Assembly (NCBI RefSeq): GCF_041734735.1
Contig: NC_134897.1
Location: 5,247,704 to 5,311,703, forward strand
Direction: 5' to 3'
DNA length: 64,000 nucleotides
From: Babylonia areolata
Taxonomy: Eukaryota > Mollusca > Gastropoda > Neogastropoda > Buccinidae
Positions 23,006 through 33,623 of this stretch are shown here, one piece after another (the first letter of the stretch is position 1; the number at the start of each line of letters is the position of its first letter). The notes under the pieces are model-generated. The model was not told the DNA's origin. It did no database searches and worked only from the letters and a program-made list of their open reading frames with translations. A program made the position numbers and the translations under genes.

Positions 23006-23869
23006 TTATCTGTCAGTGTGTGTCCTCATATGGGGGAAGAGGCCGATTCTGGATGCGCAGCACTTCCCACAGGTGTTGCAAGGGAAAACGTCTCCAGAAG
23101 TTGAACCCTGCTTCCTTTGCTCATGCTTATCCTTAATGGCCAGCGTTCTCTTGTTTTCAAACGTCTTTATGCCACTAGAGTACAGCATCCTCCAGCGAGA
23201 GCGGTCAAGGGCATCAGTTTCCCAGGAAGCGATGTCTAAGTCACAGGCTTTGAGGTTTGTCTTCAAGGTGTCCTTAAAGCGCTTGCAGGGTCTTCCAAGT
23301 TCGCGGTGGCCTTCCTTCAGCTGGCCATACAGTAGCATCTTCAGGATCCTGCTGTCTGTCATGTGGAGAACGTGTCCTGTACAGCGTAGCTGGCACTGGA
23401 TCAGCAGGCTTTCGATGCTGGGCAGGCCGCTCCTCTCTAGGACCTGGAGGTTGGAGACCCTGTCTTGCCACCTTATGCCGAGGATCTTTCGTAGGCATCT
23501 CTGGTGAAACTGCTCAAGCTGTTGAATGTGACGGCGATACGTCGTCCATGTTTCACAACAGTACAACAAGGTGGTCAGCACAACAGCTCTGTAGGTTTTG
23601 ATTTGGGTGCTGATCCTAATGCCTTTGTTGTTCCACAGCCTGTTGTTGAGTCTGCCAAAGGCGGAGCTGGCCTTGGTGATGCGCAGCGTCACTTCTGCAT
23701 CAAGGGCTCCGTTGCTGCATAGGGTGCTGCCCAGGTAGCAAAACTTGTCGAATGACTTGATCTCTGTGTCATCGATCTTGATTGCAGGTGGGTGGGGAGG
23801 CACTGGCGTACTGTGAGCTAGCTGGTTGATACATGGACTCGGTCTTGCTGAGGCTGATGGTGAGTCCAA
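23006..23869 (-). pseudogene. E1 RT C-terminal region with C2H2 zinc finger
   Basis: A 287-codon open stretch carrying the RT thumb/connection region: YLGSTLCSNGALDAEV, AVVLTTLLYCCETWT, CLRKILGIRWQDRVSN and GRPCKRFKDTLKTNLK. It ends in a single C2H2 finger (C-x2-C-x12-H-x3-H, around PCNTCGKCCASRIGLF) and a stop at 23006-23008. E2 and E3 end with the same finger. It is open because the upstream deletion left this part in one frame, but it has no natural start. Confidence 0.75.
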
Positions 23870-24329
23870 AGCACCTCCAGGAGGTTGAGAACCTGTCCAT
23901 ACTTGTAGATGTCGGCCTGGATTCCATCCGCTCCTGGTGCTTTTCCTGACGTTGTCAGCTTCAGGGCCTTCTGGGTCTCGGCCTTGGTGGGAGGGGCAGC
24001 TAGCAAGTCATTGCCTGGTAGCTATGGGAGGGCTGCAATTACCTCGTCAGATACGGACGAGTCCCTGTTGAGGAGGGTGTTGAAGTTCTCTGCCCAGCGG
24101 GCAAGGATGTCTTTCTTGTCTGTCAGGAGGGTGGTCTGGTCCAAGGCTCGGACAGGGGTTGATCCTGTGACTCTCGGCCCATACACAGCTCGGAGACCAT
24201 CATGGAAGGTCTTCGTGTCGCGAGCATCAGCAGCGGACTGAAGCTCTTCTGACTTTCTCTCCCACCATGTGTTCTTCCTCTCACGAAGCCTCTTCTGTAC
24301 GAGTTGCTTGGTTTGCAAGAACTGGTTAT

Positions 24330-25420
24330 TCTTCCTCTGGCAGTCTTAATCGGAAATGTGATCCTGATGCCGTATAGTCAATGTGTTCAGGAACTTGGAG
24401 ATTCCAGAGTCGTTCTCGTCAAACCAGTCTTTGTGGCTCCTCTGTACAAAGCCGAGTGTGTCAGCTACTGCTGTGTACACAGCATCTCTAAAGGTGCTCC
24501 ATACTTTTTCTACATCAGTCGATGCAGGAATTTGTTGGAGAGCTGCTTGGATTTGCTGCTGCAGCACATCCTTGGTGATGGGGAGGCGGTGGATGTTCAG
24601 CTTCCTAGGGGGTTTCTGCCTGGCTGGTTGGAGCTTGCGTGCAAGTCTGATGTTCATCTTACTGCATACAAGGCGATGGTCCGACCAACAGACTGCTCCT
24701 CTCATGCAGCGTGTACTGGAAACATCACCTCTGTCCCTCTGCCGGACAATCACATAGTCCAGCATGTGCCACTGCTTGGAGCGGGGGTGCATCCACGTGT
24801 TCTTGTACTTGTCCACTTGTTGGAAGAGGGTGTTGGTGATGGTCAGTCCATGCTGCGCGCAGAGCGAGAGGAAAAGCAGTCCGTTGGAGTTGCACTTACC
24901 AGTGCCGTGCTGTCCTAGGACTTTTGGCCACGAGAAGTCCACGCCGATACGGGCATTGAAATCCCCAAGGATGACCAGCCTGTCCTTTCTGTCTACCACT
25001 GAAATGGTGTGGCTGAGCTCCTCGTGGAAGGCTTCTTTGATGTCATCAGGGTTGGTCATCATCGGGGCATAGCAGCTGATGACTGTGTCGAAGCGATCCT
25101 CGGACAGCTTCAGACGCAGGGTCATCAGCCTATCGTTTATCCCACGTGGAAGGCTGTCAAGCTGTCGTGCAAGTTTGGTTTGTATGGCAAAGCCCACGCC
25201 TGAGGTTCTTGGGGTGCCATCTGGCTACCCAATGCAGTAAAAGGTGTAGCCCCCTCCAACTTCCTCCAGCTGGGTTTCACTGGCAAACCTGGTTTCGCTC
25301 AGGGCTGCTATGTCCACCTGGCAGCAATCAAGCATTCTAGCAATGAGCGCTGTGCACCTTTCTGGTCTGTCATCTCTGTCCCAAAGGGTGCGAACATTCT
25401 AGGCGCCCAGAGTCAGGGCA
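24330..25420 (-). pseudogene. E1 AP-endonuclease domain (broken)
   Basis: This nicks target DNA in the LINE cycle. Visible signatures are LSETRFAS (catalytic Glu region), the uninterrupted stretch GVGFAIQTKLA, YAPMMTNPDDIKEAF, ILGDFNARIGVDFSW (Asp-x-Asn) and WSDHRLVCSKMNI (terminal Asp-His). It continues into a linker, HKDWFDENDSGI. Two stops upstream of GVGFA (a TAG where Trp is expected in the opening motif and a TAG after YTFYCIG) kill the frame, so no active product is expected. Confidence 0.75.
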
Positions 25421-26056
25421 TGACTCTTGGTTCTTTTCTTCTGTTGTTTTCGACCGCTAGTGTTGGATGTCCAAGTTGGTGCGGTTTCCTACTAGTTACA
25501 AGGCGAGGCAGGCTTTGTTTAGGGATCCTTTTATCTCCCCTTCCCCATGTGGGGAGAGCAGTGCTGTCCCTAAAAAGAGCTGCTCTGACACTGTGGGAGG
25601 ATACAGGCGCCGCATCTGCCCCAGTCTACGGCGGACGACCATCACCCCACAGCCGCCTGCGTGCAGAGTCGTGACTAGGAACTACCAGCAGCATCCTCTG
25701 CCTATCTCCGTTACCACTAGCTCGTTCCGACATTAGCCTGGTTGGCTGACCAGCACAGGTGACTTTTTTTTAGTGAAGAGTTGTGCAGTCCCTTCTCCAC
25801 TCTCTAGCCTACCGACGCTCAGAGTCCCACAGGTGCATATAGTGCCGCGTGTAGAACGGCCTCGGCAGGTGCAGGTTTTTTCTTCGGAGTTCCGTCTCCA
25901 AGGAGGATTTCCAGCCAAGAATAAGAGCTCCCCCTGCCCTTTGGTCATCCTCTTCCGTTTCCTCCTCCGCCTAGTCCGTCGTTGGGAGACTTCACTGCAG
26001 CAGGTAGTACTGGGTTACATGGTACCAGTAGCAAGGGCTATGCCCCTGAACTGACT

Positions 26057-26307
26057 AACGGGGGGAATATAGACATGGGGGAACATAGACATGCTTTCGA
26101 GCATAGTTACTATTCAAGTACATGGAATAGCTTCCCAACCCCACGTGCCCTACAAAGCAAAGCAAACGGTTGAAGTCATGAACTGTCAGTGAAAGAAATA
26201 AAGACGACAAACCAACGGTTACTAAGTGAACGCTGAAATGTCGCCAAATCAAATGAAATGTCACCAGTCCACTGATAAAGCTAGCATATGTATCCTTCAG
26301 TACACCA

Positions 26308-26357
<50 letters not shown>

Positions 26358-26923
26358 CACTACTTGTATGAAGTACCTTCAGTTTCGGCTTATGAATATC
26401 ATAATTATGTTGTTGTTGTCTTTTTTATTTACACATGCGGGTATACATGCGTGTGCGTGCGCGCGCGTGTGTGTGTGGATGTGTGTATACATGTGTGTGT
26501 TCGCTCGCGCGCGCGTGTGTATGTGTGGAGGGGGGGGGGGGGCTGGGTGTGTGTGTGTGGGTGGGTGTCTGTCTGTCTGTCTGTCTGTCCGCGTTTCTGT
26601 TTATCTCTGTGTGTGTGTGTGTGTGTGTGTGTAAGGGCGCGCTTGCGTGTGTGCGCGCACGCGATCACGCCCTGTGTTATCTTATCTCTAGTGCTTTTAT
26701 CTTTGCCGTCGTGTTATCTCCGCCACTTGGCTGGGTCGTAAAACTTACAACTTTTGTGTCTGTTGTGTTCACTGTGTCGATGTGTGTGTGTGTGTGTGTG
26801 TGTGTCTGTGTGCCTCTCTCTGTGTGTAGTGTGTGTGTGTGTGTGTGTGTATGCTTGCACGTGCTTGTGTGTGCGTTTGTGTGTGCGTTCGTGTGTGTGT
26901 GTGTGTGTGTGTGTGCATGTGTG

Positions 26924-26969
<46 letters not shown>

Positions 26970-27240
26970 TGTGTGTTCTCAATTGTAGGTCTCTGTCTTA
27001 TGTGTGACGTCTCCTCGTTGGCCCCTCGTTGTGTGTGTGTGTGTGAAAATAATCAATAAAAACGAAACGAAAATATAAAAAGAATGCAACGAGCAGAAAT
27101 CGACACAAACAACTGATTAATCCTCTTCTTTATTTCATATGTATTACAAATTATATAACATGAATTTTCCGTGCTAAATCTTACAGCGGCGAAACGCTCT
27201 CTCTCTCTTTCTGTCTCTGTCTGTCTGTCTCTCTTTCTCG

Positions 27241-27274
<34 letters not shown>

Positions 27275-27578
27275 ACAATCAACAAATAAAATCGAAAACA
27301 TGAACAATCCATGCAAATACGTATAACCCCACCCCCCAAAACCATATGCCTTAAATATATCAAACAAATCAATTAATATCTTTTCCCCTGTTTATATGTT
27401 GCAAATCACATCAAGTTACATGATATTGCTTATCAGTGCTTAATCATACCGATTCAAATCTTTAATTGTTGATTATTCAAGTTCGCTTACTGTTATCATT
27501 AGTACTATTCGTTCTAAGGATGTTATATTGTAATTTCACCAATTATAAGTTATCTAACACACACACACGCACACACAC

Positions 27579-27615
<37 letters not shown>

Positions 27616-27807
27616 GTGAACCGTTACTTTTCCCTCACCAGTAGCTGTCTTTTTCAGTTCAGTTTATCAAATAACACTTATGGTTAAAAGACGCTAAAAT
27701 GAAGAAGAAGAAGAATACAACTGCAGCAGCAGCAACAACAAGTGTCGCCGGTTCGTATCACGCTCTTCATTTCACGACCGTGTCGTTCGTATTCATGTTA
27801 TGGCTCA
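26057..27807. repeat. Microsatellite-rich gap with a diverged tandem duplication
   Basis: (TA)n at 26312-26352, GT-rich DNA at 26440-26990 with a G run at about 26529-26541, (GT)n at 27245-27270 and (CA)n at 27557-27612. Segments 27045-27190 and 27255-27450 are diverged copies of one another: each has a (GT)n run followed by gaaaayaatcaayaaa and a similar AT-rich tail. No gene is seen. Confidence 0.7.
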
Positions 27808-28893
27808 CTCCTCAACTTCAGGAGGCTTCAAGCAAAAACCAAGGTGAGGACAGACACCGTCAACGACTTCCTGTTTGCTGATGACTGCGCTCTCAACGCT
27901 GCCTCCAAAGCTGACATGCAACACAGCGTCAGTCGACAAGTTCTCTGCTGCCTGTGACAACTTTGGCCTCACAATCAGCACAAAGAAGACTGAGGTGATG
28001 CACCAGCCAGCTCCAGGAAAGCCTTACGTTGAACCAAACATCTTCATCAACGGGCAACGACTGAACGCGGTGGACAAGTTCACATACCTGGGCAGTACAC
28101 TCTCTCGCACAGTTGTCATCAACGACGAGGTGAATGCCAGACTCGCCAAAGCAAGCGCTGCCTTCAGCAGACTCTATAAGAACGTTTGGAACAGGAGAGG
28201 CATCACCCTGGAGACGAAGCTCAAAGTAGACTGGCAAGGCCATAGTTCTCACCACACTGCTCTATGGATGTGAATCATGGACGCTCGGTCTACAAACGCC
28301 ACGCCAAAAAGCTGAACCACTTCCACACCACCAGCCTCAGAAAACTTCTCGGCATAAAGTAGCAAGAGAAGATACCTGACACAGAGGTGCTCACTTGTGC
28401 AAACTTGCCCAGCATCTACACCATCTTGATGCAGGCCCAGCTGCGCTGGGCAGGCCAGGTAGTTCGCATGCCAAACCACCGGCTCCCAAGAAACTGCTCA
28501 GTGTACTGCGAACTCCAACATGGCAAGCGCTACCATGGAGGCCAAAAGAAGCGCTTCAAAGACACTCTGAAAGCTTCTCTGAAGGCCTTCAATATCAGCC
28601 ACGACACATAGGAGCTGAATGCAATGGACAGACCAAGTGGCGTTCAGCTGTCCACAAAGGCGCCAAATCCTGTGAGGCCAACAGAATCGCTGCAGCAGAG
28701 CAACGCAGACAGGCCATGAAAAGCAGTGCCAGCAAGTCCCCGACAGCCGCCACCATCCCCTGTCCACACTGCGTCAGAACCTTCCGGGCGCAGATTGGCC
28801 TGACCAGTCATCTGCGCACCCACAGAGCCCAACCCACCCGCCCCCAGGATGACTAGATGGTCCTCGTCGATCCCGACGGACGAACCACACACA
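27808..28893 (+). mobile_element. E3: 5'-truncated copy of the E2-type LINE
   Basis: It starts abruptly within the RT at the codons matching LRRLQAKTKV of E2 and proceeds through motif C (FADDCALNA), the KTEVMHQPAPGKPYVEPN region, FTYLGSTLSRTVV, LPSIYTILMQAQLRWAGQVV and GGQKKRFKDTLKASLKAF. It ends at the terminal C2H2 finger (CPHCVRTFRAQIGL). At least two frameshifts (near 27940 and 28240-28390) and stops, including one after NISHDT, break the frame. The 3' end (about 28850-28893) matches the E2 3' end. It is followed immediately by the 3' part of the large LTR-like repeat. Confidence 0.82.
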
Positions 28894-28895
28894 TT

Positions 28896-29321
28896 GTATG
28901 TCACTGCTGGTGGCAGGTAAGCTTAATGAAGCTTGTTTTTACCACACATACATCTATGTGTGAGAGGAGTGCATACTAGTGGACATGTGATGAAAGATGC
29001 TGAGAGAGTGTAGGCCTTTCATGTCAGTGATGTCCAGGAATTTTGAGATTTTACCTGACCTGGGTTTTGGTTGTGTATTTGTTCCAGGTGCGCTGCATGT
29101 AGGAAGTACTTGAAGTAGGCATTGTGCTGCTTTTTGTAGGGCGGTGTGTTGCTTTTGCTAAGTAGGGTGAACGGCTTGGTGTGTGTGTTGTATTGTTAAG
29201 TAAAAGTAAACACTCTATAAATACCACTCCATGTGGCCCTGCTGTTGGTGTGAGGAGGGAGTGAGTGAGTGTATGCAACATCGTAATCGTTTCATCATCC
29301 CTCTCTCTTGGAATCAAACCA
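28896..29321 (+). mobile_element. Large LTR-like repeat, copy 4 (3' part)
   Basis: Matches 11688-12075 closely from tatgtcactgctggtggc to GAATCAAACCA. Only the 3' third of the family unit is present, directly abutting the E3 LINE end. It is an incomplete fossil with no coding content. Confidence 0.7.
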
Positions 29322-29362
29322 CCCTTTCAGTTTTTACAGGAACACAGATACATATGCTTTCA

Positions 29363-29484
29363 TTCGAGGCCTAACCAGTGCGTTGGGTTATGCTGCTGTC
29401 AGGCATCTGCCTACCAGATGTGGTGTAGCGTATATGGATTTTTCCGAACGTAGTGACGCCTGCTTGAGAAACTGAGACTGAAAC
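29363..29484 (-). mobile_element. Hairpin SINE, copy 2 (diverged)
   Basis: About 85% similar to the other copies by eye. The inner hairpin is kept with a different loop (CATCTG-CCTAC-CAGATG). In the middle stem, C-to-T changes give G-U pairs. The outer stem (TTCGAGG against CTTGAG) survives through wobbles. The poly(A) tail is lost. Confidence 0.75.
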
Positions 29485-29569
29485 AAGGCTAAATACAATG
29501 TCAACACGCATTTTCCAAGTATGCATCCGTAATTAAGAATACAAAATGATTTACGAATATATTAGACAT

Positions 29570-29990
29570 CAATATTGACGATAGTAACTTGGCTACTTTG
29601 CCGCGATATTGCATGCTATTATTATATGTGAATAAAGGAACTATTTTGTATTATGATGTGTCTATTAATGACGAAGGCAAATCAAAATTTTGTCAACAGT
29701 GGACGAATAAACTGGATAAAGAAATAAAGTGCCAAAAAACCTTCAGATATATAAATTCTATTCAAGATGTCCAGTTAGAATGGTTCCAAATCAGGCTAGT
29801 CCACAGAATTTTACCTATAAACATTGTTCTGGCCAGAATGAAAATAAAGGCTAGTGACAGATGTTTGTTCTGTGACGAGAACAAAGATAATACTGTATGT
29901 CTTCTGGAGATGTGTTCATGTTAACCGTTTCGGGAAACATCTTTAAGATGTGGTGAATATTGTTTAATTGTTTCGAAGACAACTGAATGA
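29570..29990 (+). mobile_element. L1/Tx1-like LINE C-terminal fragment
   Basis: A frame from about 29589 carries LEWFQIRLVHRILPIN, then KIKASDRCLFCDENKD, matching the conserved 'WFQ.R..HRIL.TN ... C.FC' block near the C-terminus of L1/Tx1-group ORF2 proteins. A frameshift near 29900 moves the expected HLFW/CxxV tail out of frame. Only about 110 codons remain. Confidence 0.55.
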
Positions 29991-30074
29991 ATCGATTGTT
30001 CTATTTGGCGATGATCCAAACTATAAATTGGACAGTGTTTTTCTTCTTCGAAGAAGATGAAGAAGAAGAAGAAG

Positions 30075-30925
30075 AAGCAATGATCATAGGAACTAAACCA
30101 AAACTCTCTTCCATCACAAATGACACAATCAAACTTGGCAGTACATCCATCCCACTTTCCAGTTCAGTCAGGAACCTCGGCGTTGCCCTTGACAACACAC
30201 TGTCCACGCAAAAATGTGTCAGACATGTCAATCCTGCTACTGTCAATTGCGGCGCATCAGTTCCATCCGGAAATATCTGTCCATTGACGCAACATCTAGA
30301 CTTGTCGTTTCTCTCATTCTCTCTCGCCTTGACGACTGTAACTCTCTATTGTCTGGTTTGCCTGCTTCATCCATTCAGTCCCTTCAGCGAATACAAAACT
30401 CTGCTGCCAGACTCGTCCTCAGAAAGAAAAGATCTGAGCACATCACTCCTCTTTTGCAACATCTCCACTGGCTCCCCGTCTCACACAGAATAAAGTACAA
30501 GATCAGCACTCTATGTTATAAATGTATTCACAAATCAGCCCCTTCCTATCTCTGTGGCTGTCTTCACCTCTACACTCCATCTCGCTCTCTACGATCAGCT
30601 TCGGATCCACTCTGTTTACACATACCCAAATTCAAACTCTCGACTGTTGGCCACTGCTCTTTTCTGTCTCTGGACCTTGCAATTGGAATGAACTTCCTCT
30701 TTCACTTCGTCAGGTCTCCACACTCAGCTCTTTCAAGTCTGGCCTTAAAACCCACCTCTTCCCCAAATAGCCTCCCTTCCCTGCCTCTTCCTTGTTTTCA
30801 GTTTCTACAGTTTTAGAGTTATGCATGCGTGTGAATGACTGGTGCGAAAGCGCTTTGATTTGTCTATGCACAAGATTCAGCACTGTATAAATACCATTAT
30901 TATTATTATTATTATTATTATTCGT
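30075..30925 (+). mobile_element. L2-like LINE 3' end with (ATT)n tail
   Basis: The last ~230 codons of an L2/CR1-group ORF2, in three frames. The parts are TEAMIIG-type sequence and VRNLGVALDNTLS, then SIRKYLSIDATSRLVVSLIL, CNSLLSGLPASSIQSLQRIQ, HWLPVSHRIKYKISTLCYKC, TPSRSLRSASDPL, and finally CNWNELPLSLRQ ending at LFPK (about 30768). Two frameshifts (about 30220 and 30660) break it. The short 3'UTR has a gcgaaagcgc hairpin and ends in (ATT)n at 30893-30922, the tail type expected for L2 elements. The 5' break adjoins a GAA-rich run at 30047-30077. Confidence 0.8.
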
Positions 30926-31730
30926 TCGTGGGCTACGACTCCCATGTTCACTAATATACGCAACTGGGTACGTGTAGGACCAGTTTCACGCATTTCAGAA
31001 ATACCAAAAAGGAAGATATGAAAAAGATATTAGTATACATTTCATTTGTAAACAAGAACTGGGTAAAATGTCAACAATAATTGGAATTGCAACAAAGCCT
31101 TGATGGAAACAGGCCTGAACTTTGATACTTGAATACGATATTTGACGTATTTAATGCACATGTTTTAATCTAGATAATAGCATTGAGAGTATATGTTTGG
31201 AATGAAACGAATTCAGTGAATATCGGAAAATGCGCGCGCAAGAATGAACTTGCGTGTATGGTAACAACGGCAGGTTGTGGCGGGAAGGAAGAGGAAGTTG
31301 TGGAGAGAGAGAGAGAGAGAGAGAGAGCCATTCATTGTGTAACGAGCATTTATACTTTGTCCATTCCGTGCACGTACTTCCAGCTTTCATCTTCCTCTTC
31401 CTCTGGCAGCTCAGTTCGATTAGAATGTTTTCTGCTGTTGAAAAAAGCCGAAGAATTTGGGTATTTACCTGCAGACAATGTTTATGATGACCTTATGACA
31501 TGTATTTTAGACACCTGCTTCTCCTTACAGTTTTTACAGTGCTCTTTGATGTTATGAATCGGTTGGTTCATTTTGAGTTTTTAAGGAGAAAGTGTGTGTG
31601 TGTGTGTGTGTGTGTGTTCTCTGTGTATTTTGTCTTCTCTTATATGTGTGATTAAAATTTAAAATATCATTTTGATGATGCAATGACCATTTTTCCTCTG
31701 CCCGTCCTCCAGTGCCCCTAGGAATCTATA
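30926..31730. other. Gap, no gene seen
   Basis: AT-rich sequence with a (GA)n run at about 31304-31327 and (GT)n at 31592-31617. The part next to 31731 would be 3'UTR of the minus-strand frame if that is a gene. No clear polyadenylation hexamer is seen on the minus strand. Confidence 0.4.
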
Positions 31731-33170
31731 TTAGTGTGTAGGATGTGCTGTATCCCTCAAGAAAACTAGGTTTTTGAACTTTTTCTGTGCCCGGGTACGG
31801 CCTGGTGTGCACAGTACAATCGGTCGGCCGCTCGGCGCCTGGGCCCTGGACTTTGATATCAGGGGCATAGCTGCTCGGTTAGAATGCCACGAGGACAGTC
31901 TGTTATTTGTGCTGTTTCTTCTTGGACCATTGCCCTTGTGTAAGTGGCTGGGTTTGTCATCTGGCGGGTTACTCTGTGTCTTCGACGCTGTTTCGTTAAC
32001 CGGCTTGTGCACTTCACTGGTGTGCATAGCAGGACTGGTTCTGGAAGGTTTTCGGGACGCAAAAACTTCATTATTGATGTCTTGTGCGGAGCTTGAAGGA
32101 CTGTTGTCGTCAGACTGGCCATCATCTGTGTCCCAGCAGCTGTTGGGGGTGTTAGTTATGATGAAGCGTGACCTTACTGTCCCTTCATTTCTCGTACTTC
32201 TGATCACTGTCAGTGAAGAGGAAGTAGGAATCACAGGTTTACGTGTGAAAGGCGCATCCTGCGCCTGCTCGTTTGCTTCTTCCTGTCGCCGGCGTTCGTC
32301 TTCCGGGATGACACTGAGCAGAGAGCGGTGCAGAGTCATTCTCTTGGCGCGGTTTGGACGATGTCGTAATTTTGGGGTGTGAAGCATGATCAGGTGTTTT
32401 TCACGAAGGAGGCCCAGGCTATGAAGTTTTTTTTGTTCAAGTTGAGAAAGCGTTTCTTTGCTCATGTCATGGCTATGGCTTGGTGAATTTTGGCTGATCT
32501 CGCCCTTTCCCTTTGACTTGCTGCCGTTAGTTCTGTGACCTTTCCGGATGTCCCGAGAACTGGAAACTCCGTAAACAACCAAGGTCTCTTTAACCTCGTA
32601 TTCTTTCTCTCCAACTGCTTTTACTGTCTGTCTTGGAGAAAAGGTTTCTAAGAAATCAGATTCCTTCATCAGATTCAAGGACTCCTCATACCTGGCGTGT
32701 TTCATGCTCTCCTCTCGAGACGTCTTGCTGCGAAGACTGAAGCTCACCAGCTCGAAGAGGTCTGATGCGCTGACGAAACTGGTGTGAATCTGTGTCTGCT
32801 TTTTGGCCTGGACCGGCACCAAGGTGCCAGCTGGCGGAAAGACGTTGTCGGCGACAGAGAATCGCTGGTTCTTCTTCTTGGGGATCACTGCGTTGCTTTC
32901 CTTCATGGTCCGTTTGTCTGACAACCCGTCCAGAGACAGTGGACATTGACGGGACGGGAGTGGGTGAGGGACTTTCCTGAATACCCTCACCCCTTTCAGC
33001 AGCGGGGCTTGACAGGACATGACATGGCAGCCACGGGCTGTGGGCGGTACGAGAGCAGACTCCTGGCGGAACTGCGCGATCTCGCGCATGCGCTGTGTGC
33101 AGATCAACATGGACTCGCTCACAGATCGGTGAGTTGCGGCACGAGACATTCGGGCTTTGGTCGGGCACAT
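31731..33170 (-). CDS. Hypothetical 479-aa protein, single large exon
   Basis: The longest non-repetitive open frame that is not a mobile element. The first in-frame ATG is at 33170 (MCPTKARMSRAATH); the frame is open further upstream to a TGA near 33302 but without another ATG. A strong splice acceptor (ggtttttcttgcag) ends at 33356 on the minus strand, so the exon probably starts at 33355 with about 185 nt of 5'UTR. The protein is Ser/Lys/Arg-rich and mostly low in hydrophobics, hence probably disordered. It has basic clusters (KLRHRPNRAKRM, PKKKNQRF) that could act as nuclear-localisation signals, and an acidic patch (WDTDDGQSDDNSP). No signal peptide or membrane span is visible. Mixed codon usage and the absence of repeats argue for a real host gene. 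Family not recognised. Confidence 0.55.
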   Translation of the reverse strand: MCPTKARMSRAATHRSVSESMLICTQRMREIAQFRQESALVPPTARGCHVMSCQAPLLKGVRVFRKVPHPLPSRQCPLSLDGLSDKRTMKESNAVIPKKKNQRFSVADNVFPPAGTLVPVQAKKQTQIHTSFVSASDLFELVSFSLRSKTSREESMKHARYEESLNLMKESDFLETFSPRQTVKAVGEKEYEVKETLVVYGVSSSRDIRKGHRTNGSKSKGKGEISQNSPSHSHDMSKETLSQLEQKKLHSLGLLREKHLIMLHTPKLRHRPNRAKRMTLHRSLLSVIPEDERRRQEEANEQAQDAPFTRKPVIPTSSSLTVIRSTRNEGTVRSRFIITNTPNSCWDTDDGQSDDNSPSSSAQDINNEVFASRKPSRTSPAMHTSEVHKPVNETASKTQSNPPDDKPSHLHKGNGPRRNSTNNRLSSWHSNRAAMPLISKSRAQAPSGRPIVLCTPGRTRAQKKFKNLVFLRDTAHPTH

Positions 33171-33355
33171 GTCCACCACGTCTGTCACGTGATCGCTGCT
33201 GCTGCCAGAGTCCTGGAGTGCCCAGATGCTGATGAGCTTTCCAGAACCTGATGGGATACCATGCTTGGGTTGCGTGGTCGGAGTTAAGTCTTCTTTGCTT
33301 CACTATATGGTCATGTCTGAGCTGGAAGGGACGATGGAATGTTGACTTGATCTAT
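33171..33355 (-). other. Probable 5'UTR part of the 479-aa gene's exon
   Basis: Lies between the strong minus-strand acceptor and the chosen ATG. It contains a very short upstream frame (ATG at about 33316, soon closed by TAG). The frame of the protein extends in part through this segment without ATG, so a longer product from an upstream exon cannot be excluded, but the TGA near 33302 blocks direct fusion. Confidence 0.35.
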
Positions 33356-33584
33356 CTGCAAGAAAAACCAAAGCTGTCTAGAACAACCGTCAGATGTAAT
33401 GTTTTTATTTTCAAAAGCTGAAAATTATTTACGTATGCAAAATGTGGAAGAAAAATCAACGCATTTCATAGTTAGCAACGGATGAATTGAACAGACAGAC
33501 ACACAGAGAGGCAGGTAGGTAGGAAGATATAATTATACACATAAAACGACATGACATTTTGCCTTCAGAAAAGTAAGCCATAAA

Positions 33585-33623
33585 GTCAAGGGGGGCCAAG
33601 GGGGGGGGAGGGGGGGGGGGGGG
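33585..33623. repeat. G-rich run bordering the solo LTR
   Basis: A nearly pure G tract with a few A and C. It has G-quadruplex potential and lies exactly at the left edge of the LTR-like unit. Confidence 0.9.

Larger units (their letters stand above)
22985..26056 (-). mobile_element. E1: endonuclease/RT LINE lacking the RT core
   Basis: A minus-strand LINE with a 5' region (26056 to about 25450), an APE-type endonuclease, a linker, a short RT start and the C-terminal region, ending near 22985. The endonuclease carries ILGDFNARIG and WSDHRLV. The RT begins with SGKAPGADGIQADIYK at about 23930. The sequence then jumps within a few codons to the post-catalytic segment (LTIS.SKTESMYQP equivalent). 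The palm with its DD motif is therefore deleted, several hundred bp compared with relative E2. In-frame stops in the endonuclease and frameshifts add to the damage. The 5' end shares two hairpins with E2. It belongs to a group of endonuclease-RT LINEs with a C-terminal zinc finger; RTE-like placement is tentative. Confidence 0.8.

Noticed and set aside
24304-24918. Plus-strand frames across E1 and E2 (for example 204 codons at 24304)
   Set aside because: They are opposite-strand shadows of the LINE coding sequence.
31774-32382. A 202-codon plus-strand frame
   Set aside because: It is the antisense shadow of the better-supported 479-codon minus-strand frame.
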